Source: Demequina flava
Lineage (GTDB): Bacteria; Actinomycetota; Actinomycetes; Actinomycetales; Demequinaceae
Assembly: GCF_000975035.1 (NCBI RefSeq)
Contig: NZ_BBRA01000001.1
Location: forward strand, 434,001 to 498,000
Direction: 5' to 3'
Length of the DNA: 64,000 nucleotides
Below are positions 1-9,152 of the stretch, piece after piece (the first letter of the stretch is position 1; each line of letters begins with the position of its first letter). The position numbers and the translations under genes are program-made. A model generated the notes under the pieces. It worked only from the letters and a program-made list of their open reading frames with translations, was not told the origin of the DNA and made no database searches.

Positions 1-60
1 CGCCAACGCGAACAACGCTTCCTGCAGGCGCCTCCGCGTGCGCACGATCCGAGCATCCAT
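1..60 (-). CDS. TetR-family transcriptional regulator, N-terminal fragment
   Basis: Read on the minus strand from an ATG at 60, the first 20 residues begin MDARIVRTRRRLQEALFALA, which resembles the first helix of a TetR DNA-binding domain (basic R-T-R-R-R followed by an amphipathic helix). The rest lies outside the window. The gene is divergent from the MMPL transporter at 200, the usual arrangement of a TetR repressor with the efflux or export gene it controls, and an inverted repeat sits between them. The family call rests on 20 residues and on context only. Confidence 0.5.
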   Translation of the reverse strand, partial: MDARIVRTRRRLQEALFALA

Positions 61-101
61 GCCCCTATTGTGCCGGGCCGATGCTGGATCCACCAAGCAA
101 T

Positions 102-119
102 AACCGACAAGTGTCGTTT
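102..119. promoter_or_regulatory. Candidate TetR operator (inverted repeat)
   Basis: AACCGACA-AG-TGTCGTTT is an inverted repeat with arms matching at 7 of 8 positions and a perfect CGACA/TGTCG core. It lies between the divergent TetR fragment and the MMPL transporter, where an autoregulatory operator is expected. Binding by this TetR is inferred. Confidence 0.45.
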
Positions 120-199
120 TTCTTGAGTTGGGGCAGTTACACTTGCCGGAGGCACCGTCGCCCGTCCCCTTGACTCACCACCTGTGAAAGGCATTGCAC

Positions 200-2812
200 G
201 TGGCAAATTTCCTGTTCAAATTGGGGCGCTCCAGCGCGAGTCGCCCCTTCGTCGCGATCATCGCATGGATTATTGCGCTCGCAGCAAGTGCTGGCGCATT
301 CCTCAGCTTTGGCGGCACACTCACCGACTCCTTCTCCATCCCGGGCACGGCCACTCAGGAAGTGACCGACCAGCTCTCGACAGAGATCCCCGAGGCCGCC
401 GGTGCTACCGCTCGCGTGGTCTTCCAAACGGAGGACGACAGCGAGTTCACGTCTGAGCAGCAGGAAGAGATCTCCGCGACGCTGACCGAGGTTGGCGAAC
501 TCGACTCGGTTTCCGGCACCATCGACCCGTTCGCGACCGAGGCCGAGCTCGAGGCTCAGGGCGAGGAACTGTCCGGCGGCCTTGACCAAATCGATGAGGC
601 ACGCGCGGAGCTCGCCGCCGGCCAGGACGAGGTCGACGCTGGCATTGCTGAGGCTGAAGCGGGCCAAGAGCAGCTCGACGCGGGCCAGGCAGAACTCGAC
701 GCCGCAATCGAGCAGGCACAGGACGCCGGCGTCTACGAGGCCGGCAAGGCACAGTTTGACGCCCAGCAGGCCGAGATTGATGCTCAGCAGGAGGCCATCA
801 ACGAGGGCCTCGCTGAGGTGCAGGCCGCACAGCAGCAGATCGACGAGGGCTACGCCGAACTCGAGACAAACGAAGAGCAGCTGAACCTCGGGCAACAGCT
901 TTACGACAACGCGTCGACCATCAGCACAATCTCCGACGACGGCACCACCGCCCTTGCGGCAGTGTCGTTCAACGACGACCTCCTGAACCTCGCCCAAGAG
1001 GACAAGGACGAGGTCATCGACCTCATCGATAGCGCCGACATTGACGGCGTCACGGCCTTCTACTCCACGGAGCTTGCCCAGGAAATCGACGGCATTCTTG
1101 GCGTAGGCGAGATCGTGGGTGTGTTCCTTGCACTCGTCGTGCTGTTCGTCATGATGCGCACCGCTTGGCCGGCGGTTACGCCGATTCTGACCTCGATGAT
1201 CGGCGTGGGCGTGGGTGTCGCCGCGTCTCTCTCGCTGTCGGGCACAATCTCCATGTCGTCCGTGACGCCCGTGCTCGGTGTGATGCTGGGACTCGCGGTC
1301 GGTATCGACTACGCGCTGTTCATCATCAACCGTCACCGCATCAACTTGAAGCGGGGGATGGACGTCAAGGAGTCCATCGGCCTCGCGAACGGGACGGCGG
1401 GCAACGCTGTGGTGTTCGCAGGATCCACGGTGCTGATCGCACTGTTGGCCCTCAACGTCACCGGGATTCCGTTCATTGGAGTGATGGGCAACGTTGCCGC
1501 CTTCTGCGTGTTCATCGCAGTTGCCGTGGCCGTGACCCTCGTGCCCGCAGTTCTGGGCCTCGTCGGAATGCGCGCGATCTCGAAGAAGTCGCGCGGACGC
1601 GCCGGAACGCCTGAAGAGGCCGAGGCGCCGTTCGTTCCCATGAAGACGGGCAAGGCGTGGTTGCGCGTCGTCTCGGGCGTGCTCCTGCTGGGAATCGTCG
1701 CGATTCCCGCAGCAAGCATGCGACTGGGACTTCCCGGCGGCGACCAGGAACTTCCTGACTCCACCGCCTATAAGGCCTACACCGCCATTGACGAGAAGTT
1801 CGGCGAAGGCCTGAACGGGTCACTCGTGGTGACGGCAGACCTGCCCGAGCCCATCAGCGAGGACGACCTACTGGCCACGCAGGTGGACATCGAGAACCGC
1901 CTCATGGAGTTCGATGACGTCACTGCCGTGACGCCCGCCGGATCCTCGGAGGACCTCGACTACCTCGCGTTCCAGGTGGTGCCGGCCGAAGGCCCCAACG
2001 CCGAATCGACTGAGACACTCGTTCACGACATCCGCGCAATCTCGCCGCTCGATGACGGCACCGAGATCGGTGTCGCTGGTACGGCCTCCGGAAACATCGA
2101 CATTTCTGAGAAGCTCGCGGACGCGCTCCCGATCTACCTCGCGGTGGTCGTGGGTCTGTCGCTCATCATCCTCATCGTGGTGTTCCGCTCCCTGGTGGTG
2201 CCGCTCATCGCAACCCTGGGCTTTGTGCTCAGCCTGTTTGCCGCGTTGGGTGCCGTCACCGCGGTCTACCAGTGGGGCTGGCTGTCAGACATCTTCGGCG
2301 TTCACGCGCCGGGGCCCATCCTGAGCTTCCTGCCCATCCTGCTGACCGGAATCCTGTTCGGTCTCGCAATGGACTACCAGCTCTTCATCACCTCGGGCAT
2401 GCGCGAGGCATACGTCCACGGCAACAACGCCCGCGAGTCCGTGGTTGCAGGTATGCGCCATGGTCGTGCAGTGGTGACGGCGGCAGCGATCATCATGGCG
2501 TCGGTGTTCGGAGGATTCATCTTCTCCCACCTGACGATGATCAGGCCCATGGGCTTCGGCCTCGCGATTGGTGTGCTCTTCGACGCCTTCGTGGTGCGCA
2601 TGTACATCATGCCGGCGCTCATGACGCTCGTCGGCGAAGGCGCATGGTGGCTGCCCAAGTGGCTCGACCGCATCGTCCCCAACGTCGACGTCGAGGGCTC
2701 CTCGCTCGAGCGCGAGCACCCGGCACCTGCCGCCGTGACCGCCTCGGGCGCTGACCCCGCGCCCGGTGCCACCGAGGACTCCTCCCCCGAGTCAAAGGAC
2801 AGCGACAAGTAG
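200..2812 (+). CDS. MMPL/RND-family membrane transporter
   Basis: About 870 residues. One N-terminal membrane helix (about 15-36) is followed by a long extracytoplasmic segment with a Glu/Ala/Gln-rich heptad pattern (about 120-240), five helices (about 305-460), a further helix near 495, a second extracytoplasmic domain and five more helices (about 690-830), i.e. the duplicated 2x6-helix RND plan. Two membrane motifs, GIDYALF and AMDYQLF, supply the Asp-Tyr pairs that serve as the proton relay in mycobacterial MmpL proteins. The C-terminal tail is acidic and Ser/Pro-rich. The GTG at 200 is preferred to the upstream TTG at 194 because GAAAGG at 186-191 is then 8 nt away. The heptad insert is like that of YhgE/Pip-type exporters. 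The substrate cannot be read from the sequence; lipid or drug export is possible. Probably controlled by the divergent TetR. Confidence 0.85.
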   Translation: MANFLFKLGRSSASRPFVAIIAWIIALAASAGAFLSFGGTLTDSFSIPGTATQEVTDQLSTEIPEAAGATARVVFQTEDDSEFTSEQQEEISATLTEVGELDSVSGTIDPFATEAELEAQGEELSGGLDQIDEARAELAAGQDEVDAGIAEAEAGQEQLDAGQAELDAAIEQAQDAGVYEAGKAQFDAQQAEIDAQQEAINEGLAEVQAAQQQIDEGYAELETNEEQLNLGQQLYDNASTISTISDDGTTALAAVSFNDDLLNLAQEDKDEVIDLIDSADIDGVTAFYSTELAQEIDGILGVGEIVGVFLALVVLFVMMRTAWPAVTPILTSMIGVGVGVAASLSLSGTISMSSVTPVLGVMLGLAVGIDYALFIINRHRINLKRGMDVKESIGLANGTAGNAVVFAGSTVLIALLALNVTGIPFIGVMGNVAAFCVFIAVAVAVTLVPAVLGLVGMRAISKKSRGRAGTPEEAEAPFVPMKTGKAWLRVVSGVLLLGIVAIPAASMRLGLPGGDQELPDSTAYKAYTAIDEKFGEGLNGSLVVTADLPEPISEDDLLATQVDIENRLMEFDDVTAVTPAGSSEDLDYLAFQVVPAEGPNAESTETLVHDIRAISPLDDGTEIGVAGTASGNIDISEKLADALPIYLAVVVGLSLIILIVVFRSLVVPLIATLGFVLSLFAALGAVTAVYQWGWLSDIFGVHAPGPILSFLPILLTGILFGLAMDYQLFITSGMREAYVHGNNARESVVAGMRHGRAVVTAAAIIMASVFGGFIFSHLTMIRPMGFGLAIGVLFDAFVVRMYIMPALMTLVGEGAWWLPKWLDRIVPNVDVEGSSLEREHPAPAAVTASGADPAPGATEDSSPESKDSDK

Positions 2813-2835
2813 TCGTAACCCGAGCATCGGCCCTG

Positions 2836-2868
2836 AACGCCCGGTCTGCCCACGGCAGGCCGGGCGTT
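2836..2868 (+). terminator. Stem-loop terminator after the MMPL gene
   Basis: A 15-bp stem (AACGCCCGG, one T-G wobble, CTGCC) closes a 3-nt CAC loop 24 nt after the MMPL stop codon. Only TT follows, so it is an actinobacterial-type terminator without a long U-tract. Confidence 0.75.
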
Positions 2869-2921
2869 TGTGCGTGTGGTGAGTGTGGCATCGGCCCTCC
2901 TGATCGTTAGGGTCTTGGGTT

Positions 2922-3884
2922 ATGGACGACATCCTCGCCAGCGTGCGCGACCTCATCCCCGACCGCCACGAGCGGGTCTTCATCGCTGTTGCGAAGGACG
3001 GGCAGACCGCGCACCGGTACTTTGGGGCGCCCGAGGGCAGCGATGGCGAGCTGGGGTCGATCACGAAGGGGCTGACGGGCTTGCTGTATCAGCAGGCGCT
3101 CGTTCGCGACGAGATCGACTCGGGGACACGGTTGGGCGACCTCTTGGACCTTGGAGAGTCGCCGGTGGGCGGACTCCTGCTTGGCGACGTGGCGATTCAC
3201 CGGTCCGGCCTGCCCCGCCTGCCTGCGTTTGCGAAGGACAAGTCGATTGGCGCGCGCACCAAGGCGATGAAGCGGGACGGAACTGACCCCTACGGTGACT
3301 CGCTGGACGAGTGGTTGTCGTTTGCGCGTGCGACGCGGGTCAAGCGGGCACGCTTTCGCTACTCCAACCTGGGGTATTCGCTCTTGGGTCACGCGCTGGC
3401 GTCCGCCGCAGGGGCTCCGTATGCGGAGCTGCTGCAGTCGCGGGTGCTGACGCCTGTGGGCATGCACGATGCGTACGTGGCGAATGTACCGAATGACCTG
3501 CGAGCCGGGGCGCTCGCGGGGGTGTCGAAGCGGGGCGTAACGCAGTCGGCGTGGACGGGCGAGGGGATTGCGCCCGCCGGAATGGTCCGGGCTACGGGAG
3601 CGGATCTCGAGGCGCTAGTGCAGGGCCTGGCGGGGATCACCGAACTACCTGGGGCCGATGCTTTGGAGCCAATGGCGAAGGCGCAACCTCCGTCTTTGAT
3701 TGGGTCCGCGTGGATGGTGACGCCTGCGCGTGGGCATACGGTGACGTGGCACAACGGGATGACGGGTGGGTTCGCGTCGTTTGTGGGGGCCGACCGCGAT
3801 GCTGGCGTTGGCGTGGGGATCGTGTCCGCGATGGCTGCGGATGTGACGCACTACGGGTTTGCGGCGATTGACGCTCTGGCTTAG
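2922..3884 (+). CDS. Beta-lactamase-family serine hydrolase (class C / DD-peptidase fold)
   Basis: 320 residues with the three active-site motifs of the serine beta-lactamase/penicillin-binding superfamily: SITK (SxxK) near residue 47, YSN near 148 (in FRYSNLGYSLLG), and HNG near 273 (in WHNGMTGGF, in place of KTG). There is no signal peptide, so it is probably cytoplasmic and more likely an esterase, amidase or peptidase than a resistance enzyme. The hexamer TAGGGT at 2908-2913, 8 nt before the ATG, and the lack of a ribosome binding site suggest a leaderless transcript. It stands alone behind the MMPL terminator. Substrate unknown. Confidence 0.8.
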   Translation: MDDILASVRDLIPDRHERVFIAVAKDGQTAHRYFGAPEGSDGELGSITKGLTGLLYQQALVRDEIDSGTRLGDLLDLGESPVGGLLLGDVAIHRSGLPRLPAFAKDKSIGARTKAMKRDGTDPYGDSLDEWLSFARATRVKRARFRYSNLGYSLLGHALASAAGAPYAELLQSRVLTPVGMHDAYVANVPNDLRAGALAGVSKRGVTQSAWTGEGIAPAGMVRATGADLEALVQGLAGITELPGADALEPMAKAQPPSLIGSAWMVTPARGHTVTWHNGMTGGFASFVGADRDAGVGVGIVSAMAADVTHYGFAAIDALA

Positions 3885-3951
3885 TGGCTTTTTGGTTTTT
3901 ACCTGGGGTTTTGCGGGCTTCTCGTTCCGTGTCAGACCCTGGTGATTGACT

Positions 3952-5730
3952 ATGGTCATGGACGCGACGACCGCACCTCCCGAGGCTCCCGGGCTCACGC
4001 CTGCGCAGCTGCGGGAGCGTGTGTTGACGTCGCTGTCTGGTCGTAGCGGCTTGTCTGCGGCGGAGGCCTCGGCGTTAGGTTCGCGGGGCCTGCTCGCCAT
4101 GGCCGAGGCGCTGGGGACTGTGCGACGCGAGGTTGACACCATGCTCGCTGTTGTCGCCAATGCTCAAGCCGAGCTGTCCTCTGAGGCTGCGGGCGCTGAT
4201 GGGCTGGCGCGTACGCAGGGGCACGGATCCACGCGCGGCATGGTGTCGAAGCAGACCGGCGGCACGCACCACGAAGCCGAGCGGCTGTTGCAGGTGGGTG
4301 CTGCGCTGGCGGAGGTGGAGCGGCGGGACTCTGATCGCTCTCAGCCGCGCGGTCCGGTCAGGGCGCCCGAGCGTGCCCCGGAGCCCGATGGTTTGCACTT
4401 CCCCCACGTCAGCGCCGCGATGCGCGACGCGATGATCAGCATCGATGCCGCGAACGCGATCACCCGCATGCTTGAAGCCGTTCACGGGCGGTGTCTGGAC
4501 TCGGATTGGGTCGATGCCGAACGCACCCTCGTCGCCAAGGCTCAACTTCTGCCCTACGAGCAACTCATCCGAGTGATTCGCCGCTACCGCGACAGCCTCG
4601 ATCAAGCTGGCGTTGAGGCGCGCGCGGAGGAGCAACGGCAAAAGCGCTACTTCATCATGAGCGAAGACAAGGACGGGATGCTCCTGCTCAATGGGCGTCT
4701 CGATCCCGAGAATGCCGCACCGTTGCGCGCTGCTGTCGATGGCATGGTCGCACATGGTTTCCGTATGCGCCGGCGTGAGCAAGAGCATGCGGGGACTGGC
4801 GCGCCTGTGTCCGAGGACCGGCGCACAGCAGGCCAGATGCGGGCCGATGCCCTGGGGACCTTCGCCCGGCATCTCCTCAAGTGTGAAGCGGAAGAATTGC
4901 CGCTGGCCGGTGTGCGTGTTGTGATCCGGATGTCGCTCGACGACCTGGTCAACGGTGGCGCGGCCCAGGTTGATGGCGCTGCGGGTGCAGTGTGTGCGGG
5001 CGATGCGCGGCGCATGGCTGCTTCCTCGGGGATTGTGCCGGTCGTGTTGGGCGGCAGGTCACAAGTTCTGGACCTTGGCCGCGAAGTGCGACTGTTCACT
5101 AAGGCTCAGAAACTCGCGCTCATCGAGCGCGATGGAGGATGCGCAAAGTGCGGCGCGCCACCGTCGTGGTGCGACGCTCATCACATTCGCTCATGGGCTG
5201 ATGGCGGGGGCACTGACCTTTCCAACGGCGTGATGCTCTGCGTGCGATGTCATCACGATGTTCATCGCCAATCGTGGGGAATCCGGGCGACACCAGACGA
5301 GGTGTGGTTCACTCCCCCGGCATCCATCGATCCGCAGCGGCGACCGTGTCCGGGCGGGAAGAAACTCTTCGGCGGGCCTGCGCCCAGCGCATTGGGTGAA
5401 GACCGCGCGGTGGGTGCGAGCGGCTCTGTGGCGTCCGGCAGTGGGCCTGAACCCGGCGGCGGGGCGGATCCCGGCGGCGGGGCGGATCCCGGCGGCGAGG
5501 TCGACTCTCGTGGTGACGTGGATCGCGGCGGTGGTTCAAAACCCGGCGGCCGGTCGGCTCCGCGTCAAAACTGGCGATGTGAGGCTCGGGCGATGAGCAT
5601 GGCAGTGTCAGGTCCCGAGGTCGACCAATCAACGTCGGGATGGCGGTACGTGGGTCCGCTTGACTGTCACCGTGATACTCGGATGCGCGCCGAGCGCAGC
5701 CGATTCTCGGAGAAGTCTGCCGGCACGTAG
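3952..5730 (+). CDS. DUF222 / 13E12-type HNH endonuclease-domain protein
   Basis: About 592 residues. The N-terminal 350 residues are the helical DUF222 region found in actinobacterial 13E12-repeat proteins. An HNH nuclease domain follows at about 395-440, with the Cys pair CAKC, the catalytic-type CDAHHIRSW, an Asn in LSNGVMLC, and the second Cys pair plus His in CVRCHHDVH. The last 150 residues are low-complexity and Gly/Pro/Asp-rich, partly built from 18-bp DNA repeats. ATGs at 3952 and 3958 are both possible starts; no good ribosome binding site decides. Such genes are multicopy in many Micrococcales and are of unknown role; nuclease activity is inferred from the domain only. Confidence 0.85.
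   Translation: MVMDATTAPPEAPGLTPAQLRERVLTSLSGRSGLSAAEASALGSRGLLAMAEALGTVRREVDTMLAVVANAQAELSSEAAGADGLARTQGHGSTRGMVSKQTGGTHHEAERLLQVGAALAEVERRDSDRSQPRGPVRAPERAPEPDGLHFPHVSAAMRDAMISIDAANAITRMLEAVHGRCLDSDWVDAERTLVAKAQLLPYEQLIRVIRRYRDSLDQAGVEARAEEQRQKRYFIMSEDKDGMLLLNGRLDPENAAPLRAAVDGMVAHGFRMRRREQEHAGTGAPVSEDRRTAGQMRADALGTFARHLLKCEAEELPLAGVRVVIRMSLDDLVNGGAAQVDGAAGAVCAGDARRMAASSGIVPVVLGGRSQVLDLGREVRLFTKAQKLALIERDGGCAKCGAPPSWCDAHHIRSWADGGGTDLSNGVMLCVRCHHDVHRQSWGIRATPDEVWFTPPASIDPQRRPCPGGKKLFGGPAPSALGEDRAVGASGSVASGSGPEPGGGADPGGGADPGGEVDSRGDVDRGGGSKPGGRSAPRQNWRCEARAMSMAVSGPEVDQSTSGWRYVGPLDCHRDTRMRAERSRFSEKSAGT
5455..5501 (+). repeat. 18-bp tandem repeat inside the HNH gene tail
   Basis: Two perfect copies of an 18-bp unit (5455-5472 and 5473-5490) and part of a third encode Gly-Gly-Gly-Ala-Asp-Pro repeats in the disordered C-terminus. 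The unit length keeps the frame, so copy number could vary by slippage without breaking the protein. Confidence 0.8.
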
Positions 5731-5838
5731 TCGATACCGACGTAGTTCCGGGGTCCGTAGCTAGGGGTTCGCGGTCCGCAATCTGCGTTCCAACGTCACC
5801 GGGGCGACCTCACGCCGGCGATAGCTCGGAAAGACCTC

Positions 5839-6888
5839 TCAGTCTTGCTGGAACTTCGCGACTGGAGCTGGTGCCGACGCTCCCGAGGCCGCGCGCGTCG
5901 CGCTTTGGCCCTGAGGTTGCGCCTCGACCTGGCTCTGGTGTTGGGCTTGTTGCTGGGCTGCGGTCTGGGCCTGGCGCTGGGGCTGGGGCTGGCACTCGGC
6001 GAACTTGTCCGCGAACCTGCCGTCGTCATTCAACGGCACGCGCTGTTCCTTTGTGTCCAGGGTTGGCGCAGCTGCGTCGCGGTCGATATCCGAGCCATCG
6101 GCCTCGTTTTGGCCCTGCGGACCAGAGATGAAGAGGTACCCCATGCCGATGACGACCATTCCGCCCACGAGGTTGCCGAGCCCGACCCAAAGCATCGATG
6201 TTGCGAAAGCCCCGAGGGATACGGACACAGTTCCCGCGCCCAAGATCCCCAAACCGTAAATCGTCATGTTCGCGACCACGTGCTCAAATCCCGAGGCGAT
6301 AAACGCGAACACACCCCAAAACAGAATGATGGCCTTCGCAGACTCACTTCGTAGACGGGACGCCGACCAGATCGCACCGCACACGAGGATGTTGCACATC
6401 ACACCACCAAAGAACATCTCCGCTGGCGTGTGTGCCATCTTCGATGTCAAAGTGCCGTCGAGCATCGCCTCGGTCGCAGCGTTGTGGAACATCCCCGACT
6501 GAATCAGAACCCAGGCCAACGCGAGTGAGCCGATCAAGTTGCCAACAAAGATGAACAGCAATGTCCATATTGCCGACCACCACGAGATCACCCTGCGGAA
6601 CGCCCCCAACGGCAACGCCATCATGGCGGACGTCGCGAGCTGGGCTCCGGCGAAAACGACAAACGTCAGCGCTACAGCGAACACCGCACCGGAAACGAGT
6701 TTGGTTGCTGGAGAGTCTGACGCAAAGAAGGGGCCAGCCGCCGAGAACATGACGTAGACGCCAGTCCCAATCCACAGGCCCGCCATCATCGCGGACGCAA
6801 GGAATCGCCAGGGGTGGCTACGGGCCATCGCAACTTTGGAGGCAGCGTCGTCAGCTTGCACGGAGACGTTTTCGGGGAGGGATTTCAC
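5839..6888 (-). CDS. Formate/nitrite transporter (FNT family), FocA-like
   Basis: 349 residues with six membrane helices (about 25-255) of the pentameric FNT channel fold. Family signatures are GAQLATSAMM (81-90), FFGGVMCNILVCGAIW (159-174) and SGFEHVVANM (199-208), the last holding the conserved pore His203. Expected role: passage of formate or nitrite across the cytoplasmic membrane. Formate is favoured because pflB, pflA and adhE lie 9-15 kb away. Odd feature: a 90-residue C-terminal tail (about 258-349) that becomes strongly Gln/Pro/Ala-rich. Start GTG at 6888; TAACGT at 6895-6900 is 6 nt upstream, indicating a leaderless message. The 108 bases between its stop and the HNH gene hold no recognisable signal. 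Confidence 0.85.
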   Translation of the reverse strand: MKSLPENVSVQADDAASKVAMARSHPWRFLASAMMAGLWIGTGVYVMFSAAGPFFASDSPATKLVSGAVFAVALTFVVFAGAQLATSAMMALPLGAFRRVISWWSAIWTLLFIFVGNLIGSLALAWVLIQSGMFHNAATEAMLDGTLTSKMAHTPAEMFFGGVMCNILVCGAIWSASRLRSESAKAIILFWGVFAFIASGFEHVVANMTIYGLGILGAGTVSVSLGAFATSMLWVGLGNLVGGMVVIGMGYLFISGPQGQNEADGSDIDRDAAAPTLDTKEQRVPLNDDGRFADKFAECQPQPQRQAQTAAQQQAQHQSQVEAQPQGQSATRAASGASAPAPVAKFQQD

Positions 6889-7066
6889 ACTGCCACGTTA
6901 AGCCGCGAAAGGCGCTGACAGCGGGGCCTTTGGTCCCTTGGGCGCTGGGGTAGGTCCTGACGCGCGGGCGTGTGCGCGACGCGTTGCTCGACCTGGCAGC
7001 GCAGGTATCAATGGCGCTGGGCTTCGCGAGTCGTGGCTGCGCACGTTTCTGTCGCGCTACGCCACG

Positions 7067-7531
7067 CTAGTCGTGACGGCGAAGGCTCATGGCGCGCTGA
7101 GCCTCGCGGGTGTCCTGCTGCTCACGCAGCGTCTGCCGCTTGTCGTAATGCTTCTTACCGCGGCCAATGCCGATCTCGATCTTGGCGCGACCCTTCACGA
7201 AGTACAGGCGAAGCGGCACGATCGTGAAGCCCTTTTCGCGCGTCTTGATCATGAGCTTGTCGATCTCAGCGTGGTGCAACAGCAACTTGCGCTTGCGACG
7301 CGGCGCGTGGTTGGTCCAGTTGCCCTGGGAGTACTCGGGGATGTGGACGTTGTCGAGCCACGCCTCACCGCCGTCGATGTACACGTAACCCTCGCCGATC
7401 GCCGCGCGACCCGCTCGCAACGCCTTGACTTCGGTTCCGCGCAAGACAAGTCCGGCCTCGAAGGTCTCGTCGATGAAGTAGTCGTGGCGCGCCGAACGGT
7501 TCGAAGCAACGATCTTCAACTCTTCAGGCAT
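7067..7531 (-). CDS. smpB: SsrA-binding protein SmpB
   Basis: 154 residues, normal family length. The N-terminal [13 protein letters not shown] and the [11 protein letters not shown] motif belong to the SmpB beta-barrel that binds tmRNA, and the basic C-terminal tail (from about 125) is the part that enters the ribosomal decoding site. It delivers tmRNA to stalled ribosomes in trans-translation. A strong AGGAGG-type ribosome binding site lies just before the ATG. It is downstream of ftsE-ftsX-M23 in the classic actinobacterial order, with 151 bases between that hold no gene. A tmRNA gene (ssrA) was looked for in the 180 bases downstream and not seen. Confidence 0.95.
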   Translation of the reverse strand: MPEELKIVASNRSARHDYFIDETFEAGLVLRGTEVKALRAGRAAIGEGYVYIDGGEAWLDNVHIPEYSQGNWTNHAPRRKRKLLLHHAEIDKLMIKTREKGFTIVPLRLYFVKGRAKIEIGIGRGKKHYDKRQTLREQQDTREAQRAMSLRRHD

Positions 7532-7682
7532 CTCACACCTCCTTCATCTCCGTGCGCCACGTTCGTGACGCGTCACCGCGGTTGCGATGCTGCTGGCTAG
7601 CATGCCGTGTCCCCTCCCCCAAGAAGGCCGCGCGAGCACGCAGCCCATCGTGGAGGGGCGAGGTACGAGTCTAGGCGATTCC

Positions 7683-9152
7683 TTAAGGAAGCACGCTCAT
7701 CGGGTTCACGGTCCCGCCGTTGACGTACATCTCGAAGTGCAAGTGGCAGGCCGTCGACGTTCCCGTGGTGCCCGAGTAACCGAGCAGCTGTCCGCGGGAA
7801 ACAGACTGGCCAGCGCTCACCGCGAAGCCCGAGAAGTGGTTGTAGCTGGTCATCACGGCATCGCCACCCACGTACCCGTGGTCGACCATCACCTGGTTTC
7901 CGAATCCGCCTGTGTACTTTGCCCAGGCAACCGTGCCGGAAGCCGCTGCATAAATTGGGGTGCCACAGTAGGCACGGAAGTCGGTTCCTGCGTGCAGGCG
8001 CCAGTAGCCCAGAACCGGGTGATAGCGCATGCCGTAGGAAGACGTGATGTGCACGTTGGAGGTGGGGTACGCCCAGAAGCTTGAACCGCCGCTCGATGCA
8101 CCACCGGAGCTTCCGCTTGACCCCCCACTGGAGCCACTACTCGAGCCGTTCTCGGCCTCTTCCTTCGCGGCTTCCTCGGCAGCCTTTCGAGCAGCCTCAG
8201 CCTCCGCCTCGGACAAGCCCTCCTCGGCTGCGGCCTTCGCTGCCTCGGCAGCCTTTTGCTCCTGGTAGAGCGCGGCAACCTGGTCGCGGATCTGCTCCTG
8301 CAGCGCATCGTTCTCCTGCTGCTGGCGCACGAGCGTCGCGCGCTGCGACTCAAGGTCGGCCTTCACGGCCTCCTGTTCGACCACAAGCGCGTCCACTGCG
8401 TCGCGGGCGGCCTGCGCCTCTTCGCGCAAACCCTTGAGTTCAACGACCAGAGCGTCGGCCTCAACCTTCAGCTCCTCGATGTACTCGCGCACCGCCTCCT
8501 GGCGGGTTCCGCGGTTGCGGTTGACGGCCGCAATCTCTTCAAGTTCCGCAAGAGTGCTGGCCTGAACGCGCGATGCGGACTGTTGCGCGGAGTACTCATC
8601 CACGAACTCTCGCGCATCCGCCGCACCGAGCACGATGCTCAGCGAAGCGTTCAGCGACGTGCCCTTGTACTGCTGATAGGCAATGGCGGCAACGAGGGTT
8701 TCTAGTTCCTCGGTGCGCTCCTCGTCGGCCTCGATCTGCGCAGTGATGGCGCGGTCCTGCGCCTGAGCCGCCTCAAGCTTGTCAGCGACGATGCCCTGCT
8801 CCACCACGGCCGCGTCAACGGCAGCCTGCGCGGCAGCGAGTTCGTCCTCGAGCACCGCGAGTTCGTCGTTGAGCTCCTCGAGCTTGGCCTCGGTCTCGAC
8901 GATGTCAGTGTCGGTCTCGTCGATCGCGGTATCAAGCATCGCGGCCTCGTCCTCGACGGAAGCCTTTTCGCCCTCGGCGTCGTCGATTGAAGATTGCGTG
9001 TCCTCAATCGCGTCTTCCTGCTCAGCGATCTCGTCTTCCCAGTCGGAGATCGACGCGCGCGCCGCCCCCGTCTGGCCCACGGCAATGCCGCCCAGGATCG
9101 CCGCGAGCAGCACGGCGGCGATGACGATGAACTCTCTGCGTAGTGACCTCAT
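7683..9152 (-). CDS. M23 (LytM) peptidoglycan endopeptidase with coiled coil, FtsEX-linked
   Basis: 489 residues: a signal peptide/anchor (about 5-30), a long Glu/Ala-rich coiled coil (about 35-330), a Ser/Gly linker, and a C-terminal LytM domain with zinc ligands in HAGTDF and HLHFEMYV and the GYSGTTG loop. These residues are present, so the peptidase should be active. It is expected to cut peptide cross-links outside the membrane during division. The ATG at 9152 overlaps the ftsX stop (ATGA), so it is translationally coupled to ftsX. This matches the EnvC/PcsB/RipC theme in which FtsEX activates a coiled-coil-tethered hydrolase. The much earlier upstream in-frame start is rejected because it lies inside ftsX. 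Confidence 0.9.
   Translation of the reverse strand: MRSLRREFIVIAAVLLAAILGGIAVGQTGAARASISDWEDEIAEQEDAIEDTQSSIDDAEGEKASVEDEAAMLDTAIDETDTDIVETEAKLEELNDELAVLEDELAAAQAAVDAAVVEQGIVADKLEAAQAQDRAITAQIEADEERTEELETLVAAIAYQQYKGTSLNASLSIVLGAADAREFVDEYSAQQSASRVQASTLAELEEIAAVNRNRGTRQEAVREYIEELKVEADALVVELKGLREEAQAARDAVDALVVEQEAVKADLESQRATLVRQQQENDALQEQIRDQVAALYQEQKAAEAAKAAAEEGLSEAEAEAARKAAEEAAKEEAENGSSSGSSGGSSGSSGGASSGGSSFWAYPTSNVHITSSYGMRYHPVLGYWRLHAGTDFRAYCGTPIYAAASGTVAWAKYTGGFGNQVMVDHGYVGGDAVMTSYNHFSGFAVSAGQSVSRGQLLGYSGTTGTSTACHLHFEMYVNGGTVNPMSVLP

Noticed and set aside
137-1336. Long open frame (399 codons) on the minus strand opposite the MMPL gene
   Set aside because: Low-complexity His/Arg/Leu-rich translation, no motifs, and full overlap with a clear gene; typical high-GC shadow.
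5455-5501. CRISPR or minisatellite array
   Set aside because: Only 2.3 copies of an in-frame 18-bp unit without spacers; a coding repeat.
6905-7066. Possible tmRNA (ssrA) or tRNA gene next to smpB
   Set aside because: The 160 bases show no tRNA-like acceptor end or tag reading frame; too short for tmRNA.
7610-7660. CCCCTCC/GGAGGGG pair as a terminator between smpB and the M23 gene
   Set aside because: Seven-base arms more than 30 bases apart; weak and without context support.
7680-7691. Palindrome TTCCTTAAGGAA at the end of the M23 gene
   Set aside because: Perfect but short, overlaps the stop codon, and has no loop for a hairpin; likely chance.
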